Assembly: GCA_947307415.1 (NCBI GenBank)
Contig: CAMZJA010000003.1
Location: 1-64,000, forward strand
Reading direction: 5' to 3'
Source of the DNA: an uncultured Bacteroidales bacterium
GTDB lineage: Bacteria; Bacteroidota; Bacteroidia; Bacteroidales; F082
Length of the DNA: 64,000 bases
A program made the position numbers and the translations under genes. Positions 15,806-25,140 of this stretch are shown here, piece after piece; positions within the stretch are counted from its first letter, which is position 1, and each line of letters opens with the position of its first letter. The notes beneath the pieces were generated by a model. The model saw only the letters and a list, made by a program, of their open reading frames with translations. It did not search any database and was not told the origin of the DNA.

Positions 15806-17647
15806 ATGTTTCAAGATTTCAATTTAAACCCCGCAATCCTAAAGGCAATAGATGAGTTAGGATTCAAGGAACCCATGCCGATTCAGGCTGAGGTTCTGCC
15901 TGTTTTATTATCGCAACGCACTGACTTAGTAGGACTTGCGCAGACAGGCACTGGCAAGACAGCCGCTTTCGGCCTTCCGCTTCTGCAGAACATCGACCCG
16001 AAAAACCGCAGCGTCCAGGCTCTGATTTTATGTCCTACACGCGAGCTCTGCATGCAGATTACGAAAGACCTGCTCAGTTATGCGAAATACATCCCTGAAA
16101 TCATGATTGTGCCGGTTTACGGCGGCGCCAGCATCGAACAGCAGTTCAAAAGCCTGGCCAAGAAACCGCAGATCATCGTTGCCACCCCAGGTCGTCTGCA
16201 GGATATGATTCGTCGTAACCGCATCGACTTCAGCAACGTACAGTGGATGGTGCTCGACGAGGCCGACGAGATGCTCGACATGGGTTTCCAAGAAGACGTC
16301 GACGCTATCCTGGAGTACATGCCGGCAGAAAAAAACACACTGCTGTTTTCTGCAACCATGCCTGCGGAGGTGGAACAGATCTTGAACAAATACATGAAAG
16401 AGCCTGTGCGCATCAGCATAGGAGCGAAAAACTCAGGCACAGCCAACGTGCGTCATAACTACTATCTCATCCGCGCAAGCGAGAGATACCTTGCGCTGAA
16501 ACGCCTCATCGACTATTACCCTTCCATCTACGGTATCGTTTTCTGCCGCACGAAACTTGAGACACAGGAAGTGGCCGACAACCTCATCCACGACGGATAC
16601 AACGCCGCATCGCTGCACGGCGACCTCTCACAGGCACAACGCGACCTCGTGATGAACCATTTCCGTCAGGGATTCACGCAGATCCTTGTCGCCACCGACG
16701 TGGCGGCACGCGGCCTCGACGTCAACAACCTGACACATATTATTAATTATAACCTCCCCGACGACATCGACACCTACGTGCACCGCAGCGGCCGTACAGG
16801 ACGAGCCGACAAGACCGGCATCTGCATCAGCCTCGTGCACGTGAAAGAGAAACATAAGATCAAAGCCATCGAGAAACAGCTAAAACAGCCGCTCGAACGC
16901 GCCCTCATCCCTACAGCGCAACAAGTGTGCGAGAAACAGCTGTTCCGCCATATCGACAACCTCGAGAAAGTCGACATCATGCGCGAAGACATCGACGATT
17001 ACCTGCCGACAGTGTTCAAAAAACTCAGCTGGCTCACCCGCGAAGAGCTCATCACACGCGTGGTGGCATTGAACTTCAACCGCTTCCTCGACTACTACAA
17101 AGACGCCAAAGATCTAAACGTCGACGACACCAAAGAAGGCGGCAAGAAAGAGAAAAAAGAAAAGAAACAGCACGACGACAGCAATATGGTGCGCCTGTTC
17201 TTCGGCATGGGCAAACGCGACCGCATCAAGCCTAACTCACTCATTGGCAGAATCAACGACGTGACAGGCACCAAAGACATCGAGATCGGACACATCGACC
17301 TGATGGAGAACTTCTCGTTCGTGGCCGTCGAGGGCGACAAGGCTCAATTTATCGTCGACTGCTTCGCCGACCCGACGAAAAACAAAGAAGGAATACGCGT
17401 CGAGATCACAACCGGCGAACCGAAGAGCGAGAAGAAACGTGATGACAAGCCAAAACGCGAAAACAAGTCCCGCGACAGCTTCCATGAAGAACGCCGCTAT
17501 CGCGACGAGAAACAGCATTCACGCCGAAGCCGCAAACAGGAAAAAGAGTCTTCAAAAAGTAAAAAAGACAAGAAAACCTCGAAGAAAAGAAAATCCCGCG
17601 ACAACGACCGCCCGGAAAAGAAACACGGCAAACGCGTACGTTATTAA
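15806..17647 (+). CDS. DEAD-box ATP-dependent RNA helicase (CsdA/DbpA-like)
   Basis: Cytosolic RNA helicase, probably for ribosome assembly or cold adaptation. Motifs in order: Q motif EPMPIQAEV, motif I AQTGTGKT, Ib TPGRLQDM, DEAD in VLDEADEMLD, SAT in LLFSATMP, motif V VATDVAARGLDV, motif VI HRSGRTGR. A C-terminal DbpA-type RNA-binding domain covers about residues 455-535 (MVRLFFGMGKRDRIKPN). It is followed by a highly charged Lys/Arg/Asp tail of about 70 residues likely to bind RNA without specificity. The ATG at 15806 gives 613 residues; an upstream TTG overlaps the promoter. A palindromic element follows the stop. Confidence 0.95.
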   Translation: MFQDFNLNPAILKAIDELGFKEPMPIQAEVLPVLLSQRTDLVGLAQTGTGKTAAFGLPLLQNIDPKNRSVQALILCPTRELCMQITKDLLSYAKYIPEIMIVPVYGGASIEQQFKSLAKKPQIIVATPGRLQDMIRRNRIDFSNVQWMVLDEADEMLDMGFQEDVDAILEYMPAEKNTLLFSATMPAEVEQILNKYMKEPVRISIGAKNSGTANVRHNYYLIRASERYLALKRLIDYYPSIYGIVFCRTKLETQEVADNLIHDGYNAASLHGDLSQAQRDLVMNHFRQGFTQILVATDVAARGLDVNNLTHIINYNLPDDIDTYVHRSGRTGRADKTGICISLVHVKEKHKIKAIEKQLKQPLERALIPTAQQVCEKQLFRHIDNLEKVDIMREDIDDYLPTVFKKLSWLTREELITRVVALNFNRFLDYYKDAKDLNVDDTKEGGKKEKKEKKQHDDSNMVRLFFGMGKRDRIKPNSLIGRINDVTGTKDIEIGHIDLMENFSFVAVEGDKAQFIVDCFADPTKNKEGIRVEITTGEPKSEKKRDDKPKRENKSRDSFHEERRYRDEKQHSRRSRKQEKESSKSKKDKKTSKKRKSRDNDRPEKKHGKRVRY

Positions 17648-17651
17648 AAAA

Positions 17652-17681
17652 GTAGAGACGCCAAATATTTGACGTCTCTAA
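17652..17681 (+). repeat. Palindromic element, GTAGAGACG family, intergenic copy
   Basis: Arms GTAGAGACG and CGTCTCTA are separated by a C, a palindromic core CAAATATTTG and an A. The same arms with the same C/A mismatch occur inside the GH78 gene at 52287-52314. The element lies 4 bp after the helicase stop and is followed by ACTTTTAACTT. It may act as a weak terminator here. Confidence 0.75.
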
Positions 17682-17701
17682 CTTTTAACTTCTAACTGAA
17701 T

Positions 17702-18496
17702 TTAGTATTCCCAAAGATTCTGTTCGTAATCTATGATCTCCTGCTTGATGCGTTCCGACTCATAAAGAGCATCAACGCCAGTGGCATAGTCGCTGATACG
17801 ACGATCATAAACGTTCTCCTCTTTGTAGATATAGCTGTCAAACAGTCTCTTCCAGAACACATCGTCATACGAGAGACGTGCCGCCGAATTGTTTCTGTTG
17901 TAATAAGGAGCCTGCGACAAAACAATACGTGTGCTGTCGTTGAACGGAACCCAGAACAGCTCGTTCGGAAGCGGAATAGAGTCATCAGTCATGATGACAG
18001 GACAAATAGCCTGGATTCTCACCATCAGCTGACTTCTCTTGCTGTCGAAATACCAGTCTTCCATAATATGGAGACGCTGCACCGACTCAGGTTTAAACTT
18101 GATGGTTGTTGATTGAGAACCGATAATATTACCGTTATCGTCACGCACTGCAATCTGTTTTTCCTTATCCAATGATTTTATTAACTTTGAATATGGAATA
18201 GGCTTGTTCAATTCACCTGTAGGTGTGACCTCGTATGCCTGAATATCACCAGCCTTAAGAGCATCCATAATAACATTAATAAAACTTCTCTCACCATCAT
18301 GGCTCTCCATAGGATAATAGAAAGGAAGATTCATTTTCTGACGGAAATCAACTTCACGCCAAATTCTTTTTTTCCACATCATATCAGCCTCGCGAATAGG
18401 AGGATATGGAACAATTTTCTTCTGCGCAGCAACTTTTGTCACATCAACAAGCAACAAAAGCATCAAAGCCACAATTGCAAAACCTATTCTTTTCAT
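17702..18496 (-). CDS. gldN: Type IX secretion system protein GldN/PorN
   Basis: Periplasmic partner of GldK that forms the large ring under the outer membrane in the type IX secretion system. The precursor begins with a signal peptide (cleavage after VAA near residue 24). The GldN domain begins around VPYPPIREADMMWKKRIWRE and covers the rest, including DDVFWKRLFDSYIY near the end. At 264 residues it is a little shorter than P. gingivalis PorN. It is the last gene of the gldK-gldL-gldM-gldN run and starts 2 bp after the gldM stop, which fits co-translation. Confidence 0.95.
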   Translation of the reverse strand: MKRIGFAIVALMLLLLVDVTKVAAQKKIVPYPPIREADMMWKKRIWREVDFRQKMNLPFYYPMESHDGERSFINVIMDALKAGDIQAYEVTPTGELNKPIPYSKLIKSLDKEKQIAVRDDNGNIIGSQSTTIKFKPESVQRLHIMEDWYFDSKRSQLMVRIQAICPVIMTDDSIPLPNELFWVPFNDSTRIVLSQAPYYNRNNSAARLSYDDVFWKRLFDSYIYKEENVYDRRISDYATGVDALYESERIKQEIIDYEQNLWEY

Positions 18497-18498
18497 AA

Positions 18499-20196
18499 CT
18501 ATTTAATTGATACTGAGATTGAACCCATATTTCTTAACTCACCCTTAGGACTCTTAACCATGATATCCTGGAAGGTGATTCTTTGTCCTGATCTTGCGCT
18601 GGTGATAAGCTCCATCACTTCTGATGTGAATCTTGCGCCAGTGTTCTTCTTTTCAATAGGATTTCCTCTATAAGTTGACACTGTGTATGAGTCAACAGTA
18701 TAGTTATATCCTTCAAAATCAAAGTCTTTCATTGATGCCGCGATTCTTCCTGCCACTATGAGCTCTTCCTTGTCAATTCTACCACCGACAATATAACCGC
18801 CGATGTTGACAACAGGGTTCGGAACAGGTTTCACACGGAATTCCTGTGTTGCCAAAGGAACAACTTTATTATCCACCTTTGTTGAGACCTTAACCTTGAC
18901 AATATTCGAATTGTCGTTAACCTCAACGAAATAGTTACCGGCCACCTTGTCGTTCGACAATCTGCCGCCTTCAACATTAACGATCAAGTCGGAGTTTGCA
19001 ACACCAGGTGCTGAAACAGAGATAGGGTTTTTAAGCTCTTTGTACATGATCATCATCTTTGTTGGGGCAACTGTAGCTGTTGGTGCCGCAACCATGTATG
19101 AAGCGTCAAACGGATGGTATTCGGTGTTGCCTGTCTCAGGATTTGTCATCTCGATGACACCGGCGAATTTCTGCTGTCCGACACTCTTTCCCGGAAGTTT
19201 CAGTCTCACTATACCGCCTTCGCTCTTCACAACGTTAGGTGTGCCTGTGAATTTGCCGAAATTGTCAACACCCATGGCATATTTTGCGTCGAAATTACGC
19301 ATTGTGTCTGATGCCACGAGGAACACCTCGGCTTCATAGTCCTGACCTTGTGTGATATAATTGCTCTTGGCAATGACTCTTGCCTGAAGTTTGTTGAACT
19401 TATAATCGGTAGCGCCGATTCTGTTCATCAAAGCTCCGACAGCGTCATATTCTGTTGTCTGAATTTCACCGACGAGTTTGTTGAGAATAGCCATCTGAGC
19501 AATAAAAACGATGTGGCTGAAATGTTTCTCTTCCCAGCTCACAATCTGATTTTCCTTGTTCTTATACTCTATCTTCTCTCCATTCTTGTCGTAATCGGTA
19601 TACAAGCCCACATGTTGTGCATAATTGCTGATACCAATCTCTTTTTCCATCGTATTCACGATAAACGCGCGATATTCCTCAATCTTCTGTTTCAATACAG
19701 TAGCATTGCCTTGTGTCACCATAAAGGTCATAGGAGTATCGTAGTTGTCTTTTGCGCCTACGTTGCTGAGCTCGAACTCGTAAATTGTACGATTGTCGTT
19801 TTGATTGATTCTATCTCTGTTTTTCAGGATAGCCTTTTTCGGATCCTTAGGGTTCATGAGCTCGTTTTCCGTAATACCTTCTGTTTGAAGCAGCATAGGA
19901 ACCATGAGGTCTTGCTCGATATAATTTACGATTTCATCGGTCTTCTCGCGAATTGCCAAAGCCTTGTCCCAATATACCTGAGTCTTTGCCTGCTCTTTGT
20001 TATATTGATCCTGGAAAGTGCTATATTGGTCGTTAATCTTAATCTCAATACTGGCGTTTGTCTTTTCCTGACCGTCATTCACGATAGCGAAAGCATCGAG
20101 AATATCGGCAGAAACGTTCATTGCCAAAAGTGCAGTGTAGACGAGGTACATCATACCAATCATCTTCTGCCTCGGTGTCTCTTTTGCTCCTGACAT
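18499..20196 (-). CDS. gldM: Type IX secretion system motor protein GldM/PorM
   Basis: Rotor-like part of the type IX motor. It has a single N-terminal transmembrane helix (about residues 14-34, MMYLVYTALLAMNVSADI) and a large periplasmic part made of a helical bundle followed by beta domains. Arg9, preceding the helix, corresponds to the conserved Arg shown to matter in Flavobacterium GldM. At 565 residues it is longer than typical GldM (about 515). It is between gldL and gldN as in all type IX loci. Confidence 0.95.
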   Translation of the reverse strand: MSGAKETPRQKMIGMMYLVYTALLAMNVSADILDAFAIVNDGQEKTNASIEIKINDQYSTFQDQYNKEQAKTQVYWDKALAIREKTDEIVNYIEQDLMVPMLLQTEGITENELMNPKDPKKAILKNRDRINQNDNRTIYEFELSNVGAKDNYDTPMTFMVTQGNATVLKQKIEEYRAFIVNTMEKEIGISNYAQHVGLYTDYDKNGEKIEYKNKENQIVSWEEKHFSHIVFIAQMAILNKLVGEIQTTEYDAVGALMNRIGATDYKFNKLQARVIAKSNYITQGQDYEAEVFLVASDTMRNFDAKYAMGVDNFGKFTGTPNVVKSEGGIVRLKLPGKSVGQQKFAGVIEMTNPETGNTEYHPFDASYMVAAPTATVAPTKMMIMYKELKNPISVSAPGVANSDLIVNVEGGRLSNDKVAGNYFVEVNDNSNIVKVKVSTKVDNKVVPLATQEFRVKPVPNPVVNIGGYIVGGRIDKEELIVAGRIAASMKDFDFEGYNYTVDSYTVSTYRGNPIEKKNTGARFTSEVMELITSARSGQRITFQDIMVKSPKGELRNMGSISVSIK

Positions 20197-20248
20197 TTTC
20201 TTGTTATTTTTTTAGGTTAATACTAAATTTATTTAACACAAATGACAG

Positions 20249-20986
20249 TTAAGCCTTGATATTCATTGCATTGAGCATGTTGCCGTAAACGGTGTTCATT
20301 GCAGTCATGCGTTTTGTCAAGTCGTTGAGTTGATAGTTGAGATTGTCTGTTGTTGATGCTGAAGCATTCACTCTCTCGATGTAGATTGACATTGAGTCGT
20401 TCAACTTCTTGTTTGTCTCTGAGAGTATTGCTGTTCTTGATGCTGATTTGGCGATTTCGTCGTCGAGTGCCAACACCGACTCTGAAGCTTTTGTCATAGC
20501 CTTGGTGTAGTTGCTTGTAGCTGACACAGCCTCGCTCACGTCGGCGATCTTGCCTGCGTTTTCACTGAGTTTGTTCAAACCTGCGCTAAGTCTCTCCAGT
20601 GTAGCCGGATTGATGTTGGCTTTTTCGAACATCTCGTCCAATTTGTTTGTAATAGAATCGTTATTTACATTAGCAGATTTCTTTCCACCTTCAGGTTTTG
20701 AAGCTTTTGTTGTGCCGTCGCCATGGTATATGTCCCACAATTCAGGATAAACCAAGCTCCAGTCAGGTTCAACGTGCAATGGCTCAAATGCTGAGAAGAA
20801 GAAAATGATAGCCTCGGTAATCAAACCGACCATCAACATGAAGTCGGCAGCGCCTGTCCATCCGAACACCGACATGTGAGTAAGTTTGAACAAAGCACCA
20901 ATCATAACCACTGATGCACCAATACCATAAAGCTTCGCCATGAAGTTTTTGTAACCCTTGCTTTCTGCTAATTCATTGAAATTCAT
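20249..20986 (-). CDS. gldL: Type IX secretion system motor protein GldL/PorL
   Basis: Inner-membrane stator of the type IX motor, which uses the proton gradient. Two transmembrane helices lie at about residues 18-36 and 46-66. Glu58 in LITEAIIFFFSAFEP corresponds to the membrane Glu essential in Flavobacterium GldL. A conserved EPLHVEPDWSLVYPEL segment follows, then a cytoplasmic coiled-coil region (120-245) rich in Ser, Asn and Lys. The length of 245 is normal. Confidence 0.95.
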   Translation of the reverse strand: MNFNELAESKGYKNFMAKLYGIGASVVMIGALFKLTHMSVFGWTGAADFMLMVGLITEAIIFFFSAFEPLHVEPDWSLVYPELWDIYHGDGTTKASKPEGGKKSANVNNDSITNKLDEMFEKANINPATLERLSAGLNKLSENAGKIADVSEAVSATSNYTKAMTKASESVLALDDEIAKSASRTAILSETNKKLNDSMSIYIERVNASASTTDNLNYQLNDLTKRMTAMNTVYGNMLNAMNIKA

Positions 20987-21030
20987 AATAGAAAATTTTT
21001 AATGTTATTTATTTTTTTAATTTTTCAAAT

Positions 21031-22398
21031 TTATTTTATACGTGATGCCTTTGAAGGATTATCACCCTTGTTTCTGCCGAGGTAAGGCTGCAGGCAACGG
21101 AATCCGATGTAGCATTTTGCCGTATCCTGATACTCGTATGCGCGTGCATCAACCTGCAGATAGTAGGCGATGTCTTTCCATGAACCGCCGCGGACGACTT
21201 TTCTCTTCATCGCAGGATCATCAGTGCCTGTTGAATTGTACTGATAGTCAGGGTTCATATCCCAGGTGAAGTTGTATGATGTAGGGTCATAGGCGCTCAA
21301 CGTCCATTCAGCGACGTTACCTGCCATATCATACAAGCCCCAGTCGTTTGCCGGGAAGTGAGCCACCATAAGTGTCGTCAAACCGCCGTCGGCGATGTAG
21401 TTACCACGGAGAGGCTTGAAGTTGGCGAGGAGACAGCCTTTGTCGTTACGCGTGTAAGGACCGCCCCAAGGATATGGGTTGAGTTGGTGACCGCCACGTG
21501 CCGCCCATTCCCACTCGGCTTCGGTAGGAAGACGGAACTCTGCCATCGTTCCCTTGCCGCCGTGCGACATGATGTATTTATTTAATTTGTTTGTACGCCA
21601 CACGCAGAACGCTCTTGCCTGGTTCCAGTTGACACCGACAACAGGATAGTTGTCGTAGGCCTCATGCCAGAAATAATTCTCTGTCAAAGGATCATTGAAA
21701 GCGTATGCGTAGTCGTAAATCCATGACAATGTGTCAGGATAGACGTTGATATCTTCGTTGTGAATATAAACAGAACGATCCGACCCACCTTGTGGACGGT
21801 TTGCGAAAGCGCCTTGTGATACGTCATAAGTGGCATCCGGAACAAACTCTTTTCTTGCAGCGGCTCTGAGGTCGATCCAGCTGTAATGATAGATGAGTTT
21901 TCTGGCGTCAATCTCTTTCTTGCCGAAGAAACGCTCGTTTTCAGGAATGAACAAGTCTTCAAGTGCCGCTTGATATGCCTGGTCGTCGTTGCGCCATTTG
22001 ATCTTCTCGTCCCAGTTGATGATAGGGTTCGGGAACTGAACGCCTTTCTTGTTCTGTGTGAGCTCGTATTCCGAGAAACCGTTCTCAGCCAATAACTTAC
22101 GTGCGATAGAGTCGCGGACGTAATACACAAATTCACGATATTCGTTGTTTGTGATCTCAGTTTCATCCATGAAGAAAGCCGCTACAGAAACAGTCTTGCT
22201 CTGTGCACGGTTACCGCCAGTAATGTCCTGACCGCCAACACCCATGGTGAAACTTCCCATTGGCACAAACTGCATTCCGTATGGATCCGGTTGATAAAAT
22301 GGCTTGGTTTTTCTAACACCGACTAACTCTCCTGTATCGCTGCTGCCGCATCCCGACAACACCAATGCTATTAAGCTTATCAACAAAAACTTTTTCAT
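21031..22398 (-). CDS. gldK: Type IX secretion system lipoprotein GldK/PorK
   Basis: Outer-membrane-anchored lipoprotein that forms the periplasmic ring with GldN. The lipobox is in LIALVLSGCGSS. The rest is a formylglycine-generating-enzyme (SUMF1) fold, with FVPMGSFTMGVGGQDITG, DETEITNNEYREFVYYVRD, PVVGVNWNQARAFCVWRTN, RLPTEAEWEWAARGG, MAGNVAEWTLSAYD, KVVRGGSWKD and IGFRCLQPY. It is a structural, not enzymatic, member of that fold. The 455-residue length is typical. It has its own -7 element, separate from porP. Confidence 0.96.
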   Translation of the reverse strand: MKKFLLISLIALVLSGCGSSDTGELVGVRKTKPFYQPDPYGMQFVPMGSFTMGVGGQDITGGNRAQSKTVSVAAFFMDETEITNNEYREFVYYVRDSIARKLLAENGFSEYELTQNKKGVQFPNPIINWDEKIKWRNDDQAYQAALEDLFIPENERFFGKKEIDARKLIYHYSWIDLRAAARKEFVPDATYDVSQGAFANRPQGGSDRSVYIHNEDINVYPDTLSWIYDYAYAFNDPLTENYFWHEAYDNYPVVGVNWNQARAFCVWRTNKLNKYIMSHGGKGTMAEFRLPTEAEWEWAARGGHQLNPYPWGGPYTRNDKGCLLANFKPLRGNYIADGGLTTLMVAHFPANDWGLYDMAGNVAEWTLSAYDPTSYNFTWDMNPDYQYNSTGTDDPAMKRKVVRGGSWKDIAYYLQVDARAYEYQDTAKCYIGFRCLQPYLGRNKGDNPSKASRIK

Positions 22399-22455
22399 TT
22401 TATAATTTTGTTTATTATTTTTCCCTAATTATTTTTTATACTATAAAAAAGTGCC

Positions 22456-22463
22456 CAAAATTA
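22456..22463 (-). promoter_or_regulatory. -7 promoter element for gldKLMN
   Basis: TAATTTTG on the minus strand, exact consensus, 58 bp before the gldK ATG in the 128-bp AT-rich gap after porP. This suggests that gldKLMN can be transcribed apart from porP. Confidence 0.5.
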
Positions 22464-22526
22464 GACAATTTTTCTTTATATTCTTAAAAAATGTTTATTT
22501 CTTTATCAACAATTACAATTTTAATT

Positions 22527-23486
22527 TTATAAGTATCTGATACTCCGATAGATACGTGGCGACCGCTCAAGATCCAGCTTGAAGCAATAGCTAATAGAAA
22601 CTTCATGTGATCCTGGCAACTTCAAACCCATCGTATTTATGTCGTATGCATAATTTATATTTATTCCTTTCACAGTGAACCCGACTAAAATGTCGACCGA
22701 TTCCTGATACCTGTAGTTAACGCCCAAACAAAACTTATTATTGTACCACAGTCGCGAACTCAGGTTAAATTGTGTCGACGCTATATCGCTCAAAACCATC
22801 ATCGAAGGGTTGAAAACAAACCTCGGATTCAGGAAATGATACTCGTATCCTGCCACCAGATACAACGTTCTGTCGCCCACGAAACTCGCGCTGCTCGACG
22901 ACTTGCCCTCCAGTGCCTTGCCCTTTCTCTCCAATAAACTTGTGGTCGAAAACGCCACATAAAACGTTTCCGGAACCATGTAAAACAATCCCAAGTTAAA
23001 GTCCATGAGCATGTCGCTCTGCAGACTTGTCGGGATGACCGGGTCGCTGTCGTTCAACGGCTTAGCCTTCGAGAAATCGACACTGCGGTTGGTGAAGTTA
23101 AACGCCAAACCAAGTCCCAACGTGCCCGAGCCTAGGTCAAGATGGTAGGAATAACCGAGGTTAACACCGATATTATTCTCAAAACCAAGCTGGTCTTTCA
23201 TCAGCGACAAACCCACGCCGCCTCCCAAAAACTTGATTGGCAAGTCGGCCGACACAAAGAACGTTCGCGGCGCCACCAACTCGTTGGTCTCGCTGTCTTT
23301 GAAGCCGGTCCACTGGTTACGGTAAATTCCCAGCACGTTGACACCCTCACTCAGTCCGTAATAACCAGGGTTGATGACCGCATAAGAATTGCTGTAATTG
23401 GTGAAAATAGGCACCTGCTGCGCACGCGACGCAAACATTGCCGTCATAGCAACCAACAAAAGCAATATCTTTCTTATTTCGCTCAC
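22527..23486 (-). CDS. porP: Type IX secretion system PorP/SprF family outer-membrane protein
   Basis: Outer-membrane beta-barrel of the PorP/SprF family. In characterised systems it anchors type B C-terminal-domain cargo or links to the PorKN ring. It has a cleavable signal ending in SRAQ and the family start QQVPIFTNYSNSYAVINPGYYG. Repeated amphipathic strands follow, with GLSLMKDQLGFENNIGVNLG and the terminal VSISYCFKLD. The start is GTG at 23486 because the next ATG falls inside the signal peptide. It precedes gldK, the standard gene order. Confidence 0.92.
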   Translation of the reverse strand: MSEIRKILLLLVAMTAMFASRAQQVPIFTNYSNSYAVINPGYYGLSEGVNVLGIYRNQWTGFKDSETNELVAPRTFFVSADLPIKFLGGGVGLSLMKDQLGFENNIGVNLGYSYHLDLGSGTLGLGLAFNFTNRSVDFSKAKPLNDSDPVIPTSLQSDMLMDFNLGLFYMVPETFYVAFSTTSLLERKGKALEGKSSSSASFVGDRTLYLVAGYEYHFLNPRFVFNPSMMVLSDIASTQFNLSSRLWYNNKFCLGVNYRYQESVDILVGFTVKGININYAYDINTMGLKLPGSHEVSISYCFKLDLERSPRIYRSIRYL

Positions 23487-23548
23487 TTTTTTACAATGAC
23501 GTTCTTTCTTTAACGCCGATTATTTTGTTTTATTGTCTGAACTTGAAA

Positions 23549-23569
23549 GTTTTCAACAAGTTTTCAACA
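23549..23569 (+). repeat. Tandem GTTTTCAACA repeat
   Basis: Two copies of GTTTTCAACA separated by one A in the 113-bp gap between rseP and porP. The 9-mer TTTTCAACA is two mismatches from the DnaA box TTATCCACA. It could be a protein-binding site for either gene. No other origin signs are present. Confidence 0.4.
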
Positions 23570-23599
23570 CGATTTTATACCTTATTAATTAATATTCCC

Positions 23600-25069
23600 T
23601 CATCGGAAGAGCCTTATGATGTCATTTCCGTTTGCGTAAATCAGCAGTATTAAAAGGAAAATAAACCCTATCGTGGTGGCTCTTTCGAGGAATTTATCGC
23701 TTGGCTTGCGTCGTGTTATCACCTCCCAGATGAGGAACAGCACATGACCGCCGTCGAGACCCGGAATCGGGAGTATGTTCATCACCGCGAGGATGATGCT
23801 GAGGAACGCCGTCATTCTCCAGAACTGCTCCCAGATAAAGGTGTCGGGGAAGATGCTTCCGATGGCGATGAATCCGCCGAGGCTCTCGTATGCTCCCGTG
23901 CTCGGGTTGAAGATAAGTTTCAGCTGTTTCCAGTAATCGCTGAGCTCCCTGCCGGTCTTTTTGAAACCTCGCGGTATCGACTGTAAGAAGCTGTATTCCT
24001 TGGTCGAGACATCCAGCACCTGCGAGGCATACACCCCGATTGTGGCGTCAGCGCCCACATGGACCGTGAGCGTCATGGTGTCGAGGTCGCGCACGAGAAG
24101 CAGAGCCACATCTTGGTCTCTATAATCGGCGATAGCCTTCTTAAAGTCTTGGAAATAAGGCGTTTCCACCTCATTGATGCCGATAATCTGATCGTTTTTA
24201 AGCATTCCAGCCTTCTCTGCCATTGAGCCGTTCGAAAATCCGCCGATCACAAACGGATATCTCATGTTGATGAACAGCGATTTGTGTTTAATCATCTGAC
24301 TCACAGCGTCTTCAGGCAATATCACCTTCATATTCTCACCGTCGCGCTCCACCTCGATATATTGTGGTTTTTCAAGTATGAGCTGCATCGGTATCTCGCT
24401 GAAGTTCTCAATATATTCGCCGTCGATGCTGATGATTTTGTCACCGTCGCGGAGTCCGAGGTTGTAGCCCAGACTGTCGACAGTGATGCCGTATTTGTTG
24501 ACTTCAGCCGTTGAGAAATACTGCTCGCCATGGCTTGCTATCAGTCCGATATAAATCAGGAAGGCGAGTATCACGTTCATGCACACGCCGCCAATCATGA
24601 TGATGAGACGCTGCCATGCCGGTTTCACGCGGAACTCCCATGGCTTTGGCTCCTGCGCCATCTGCGCCTGGTCCATCGACTCATCGATCATGCCAGCGAT
24701 CTTGCAGTAACCGCCAAGCGGCACCCATCCCAAACCGAACTCGGTGCCATCTTCCGCCCTGCGCCAGTCGTCCTCCGGCAAGGTGTTAAGATCTATAGCC
24801 TCGTAGTCGTATTCTTTCTTCTTTGTTACAGGGTCGATTCTCTCATGAGTGATGTATTTTTCAGGCTCATTTTTGCAGAAAAACTTGAAACGCCATCTGC
24901 CATTTACCTTTTTGCATCTGAAAATTGAAAATTTCCAGTCGAAAAACATATAAAACTTCTCAACCCTCACGCCAAATATCCTCGAAGCGATAAAATGCCC
25001 GAATTCATGAATAATCACAAGGATTGACAGAGATAAAAGGAGTTGTATTATCTTAATAAAAACCGCCAT
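23600..25069 (-). CDS. rseP: RIP metalloprotease RseP (site-2 protease)
   Basis: Inner-membrane zinc protease that cuts anti-sigma factors and leftover signal peptides inside the membrane. Motifs: HEFGH in LVIIHEFGHFIASRIFGVRVEKF (about 21-27), GGY in WVPLGGYCKI, two PDZ-like segments (about 190-260 and 270-350) and the second zinc region NILPIPGLDGGH near residue 442. Four transmembrane segments are visible. A charged insertion of about 60 residues between HEFGH and GGY explains the 489-residue length. A -7 element lies 27 bp upstream. The next gene upstream, M23 peptidase, also acts on the envelope. Confidence 0.95.
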   Translation of the reverse strand: MAVFIKIIQLLLSLSILVIIHEFGHFIASRIFGVRVEKFYMFFDWKFSIFRCKKVNGRWRFKFFCKNEPEKYITHERIDPVTKKKEYDYEAIDLNTLPEDDWRRAEDGTEFGLGWVPLGGYCKIAGMIDESMDQAQMAQEPKPWEFRVKPAWQRLIIMIGGVCMNVILAFLIYIGLIASHGEQYFSTAEVNKYGITVDSLGYNLGLRDGDKIISIDGEYIENFSEIPMQLILEKPQYIEVERDGENMKVILPEDAVSQMIKHKSLFINMRYPFVIGGFSNGSMAEKAGMLKNDQIIGINEVETPYFQDFKKAIADYRDQDVALLLVRDLDTMTLTVHVGADATIGVYASQVLDVSTKEYSFLQSIPRGFKKTGRELSDYWKQLKLIFNPSTGAYESLGGFIAIGSIFPDTFIWEQFWRMTAFLSIILAVMNILPIPGLDGGHVLFLIWEVITRRKPSDKFLERATTIGFIFLLILLIYANGNDIIRLFR

Positions 25070-25095
25070 AATTCAATTATAAATATTTAAAACTG

Positions 25096-25103
25096 CAAAG
25101 ATA
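25096..25103 (-). promoter_or_regulatory. -7 promoter element for rseP
   Basis: TATCTTTG on the minus strand, exact consensus, 27 bp before the rseP ATG. Confidence 0.6.
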
Positions 25104-25140
25104 CGGAAAAATATCGGAAATCAAGTCAGAAAAATCATTT

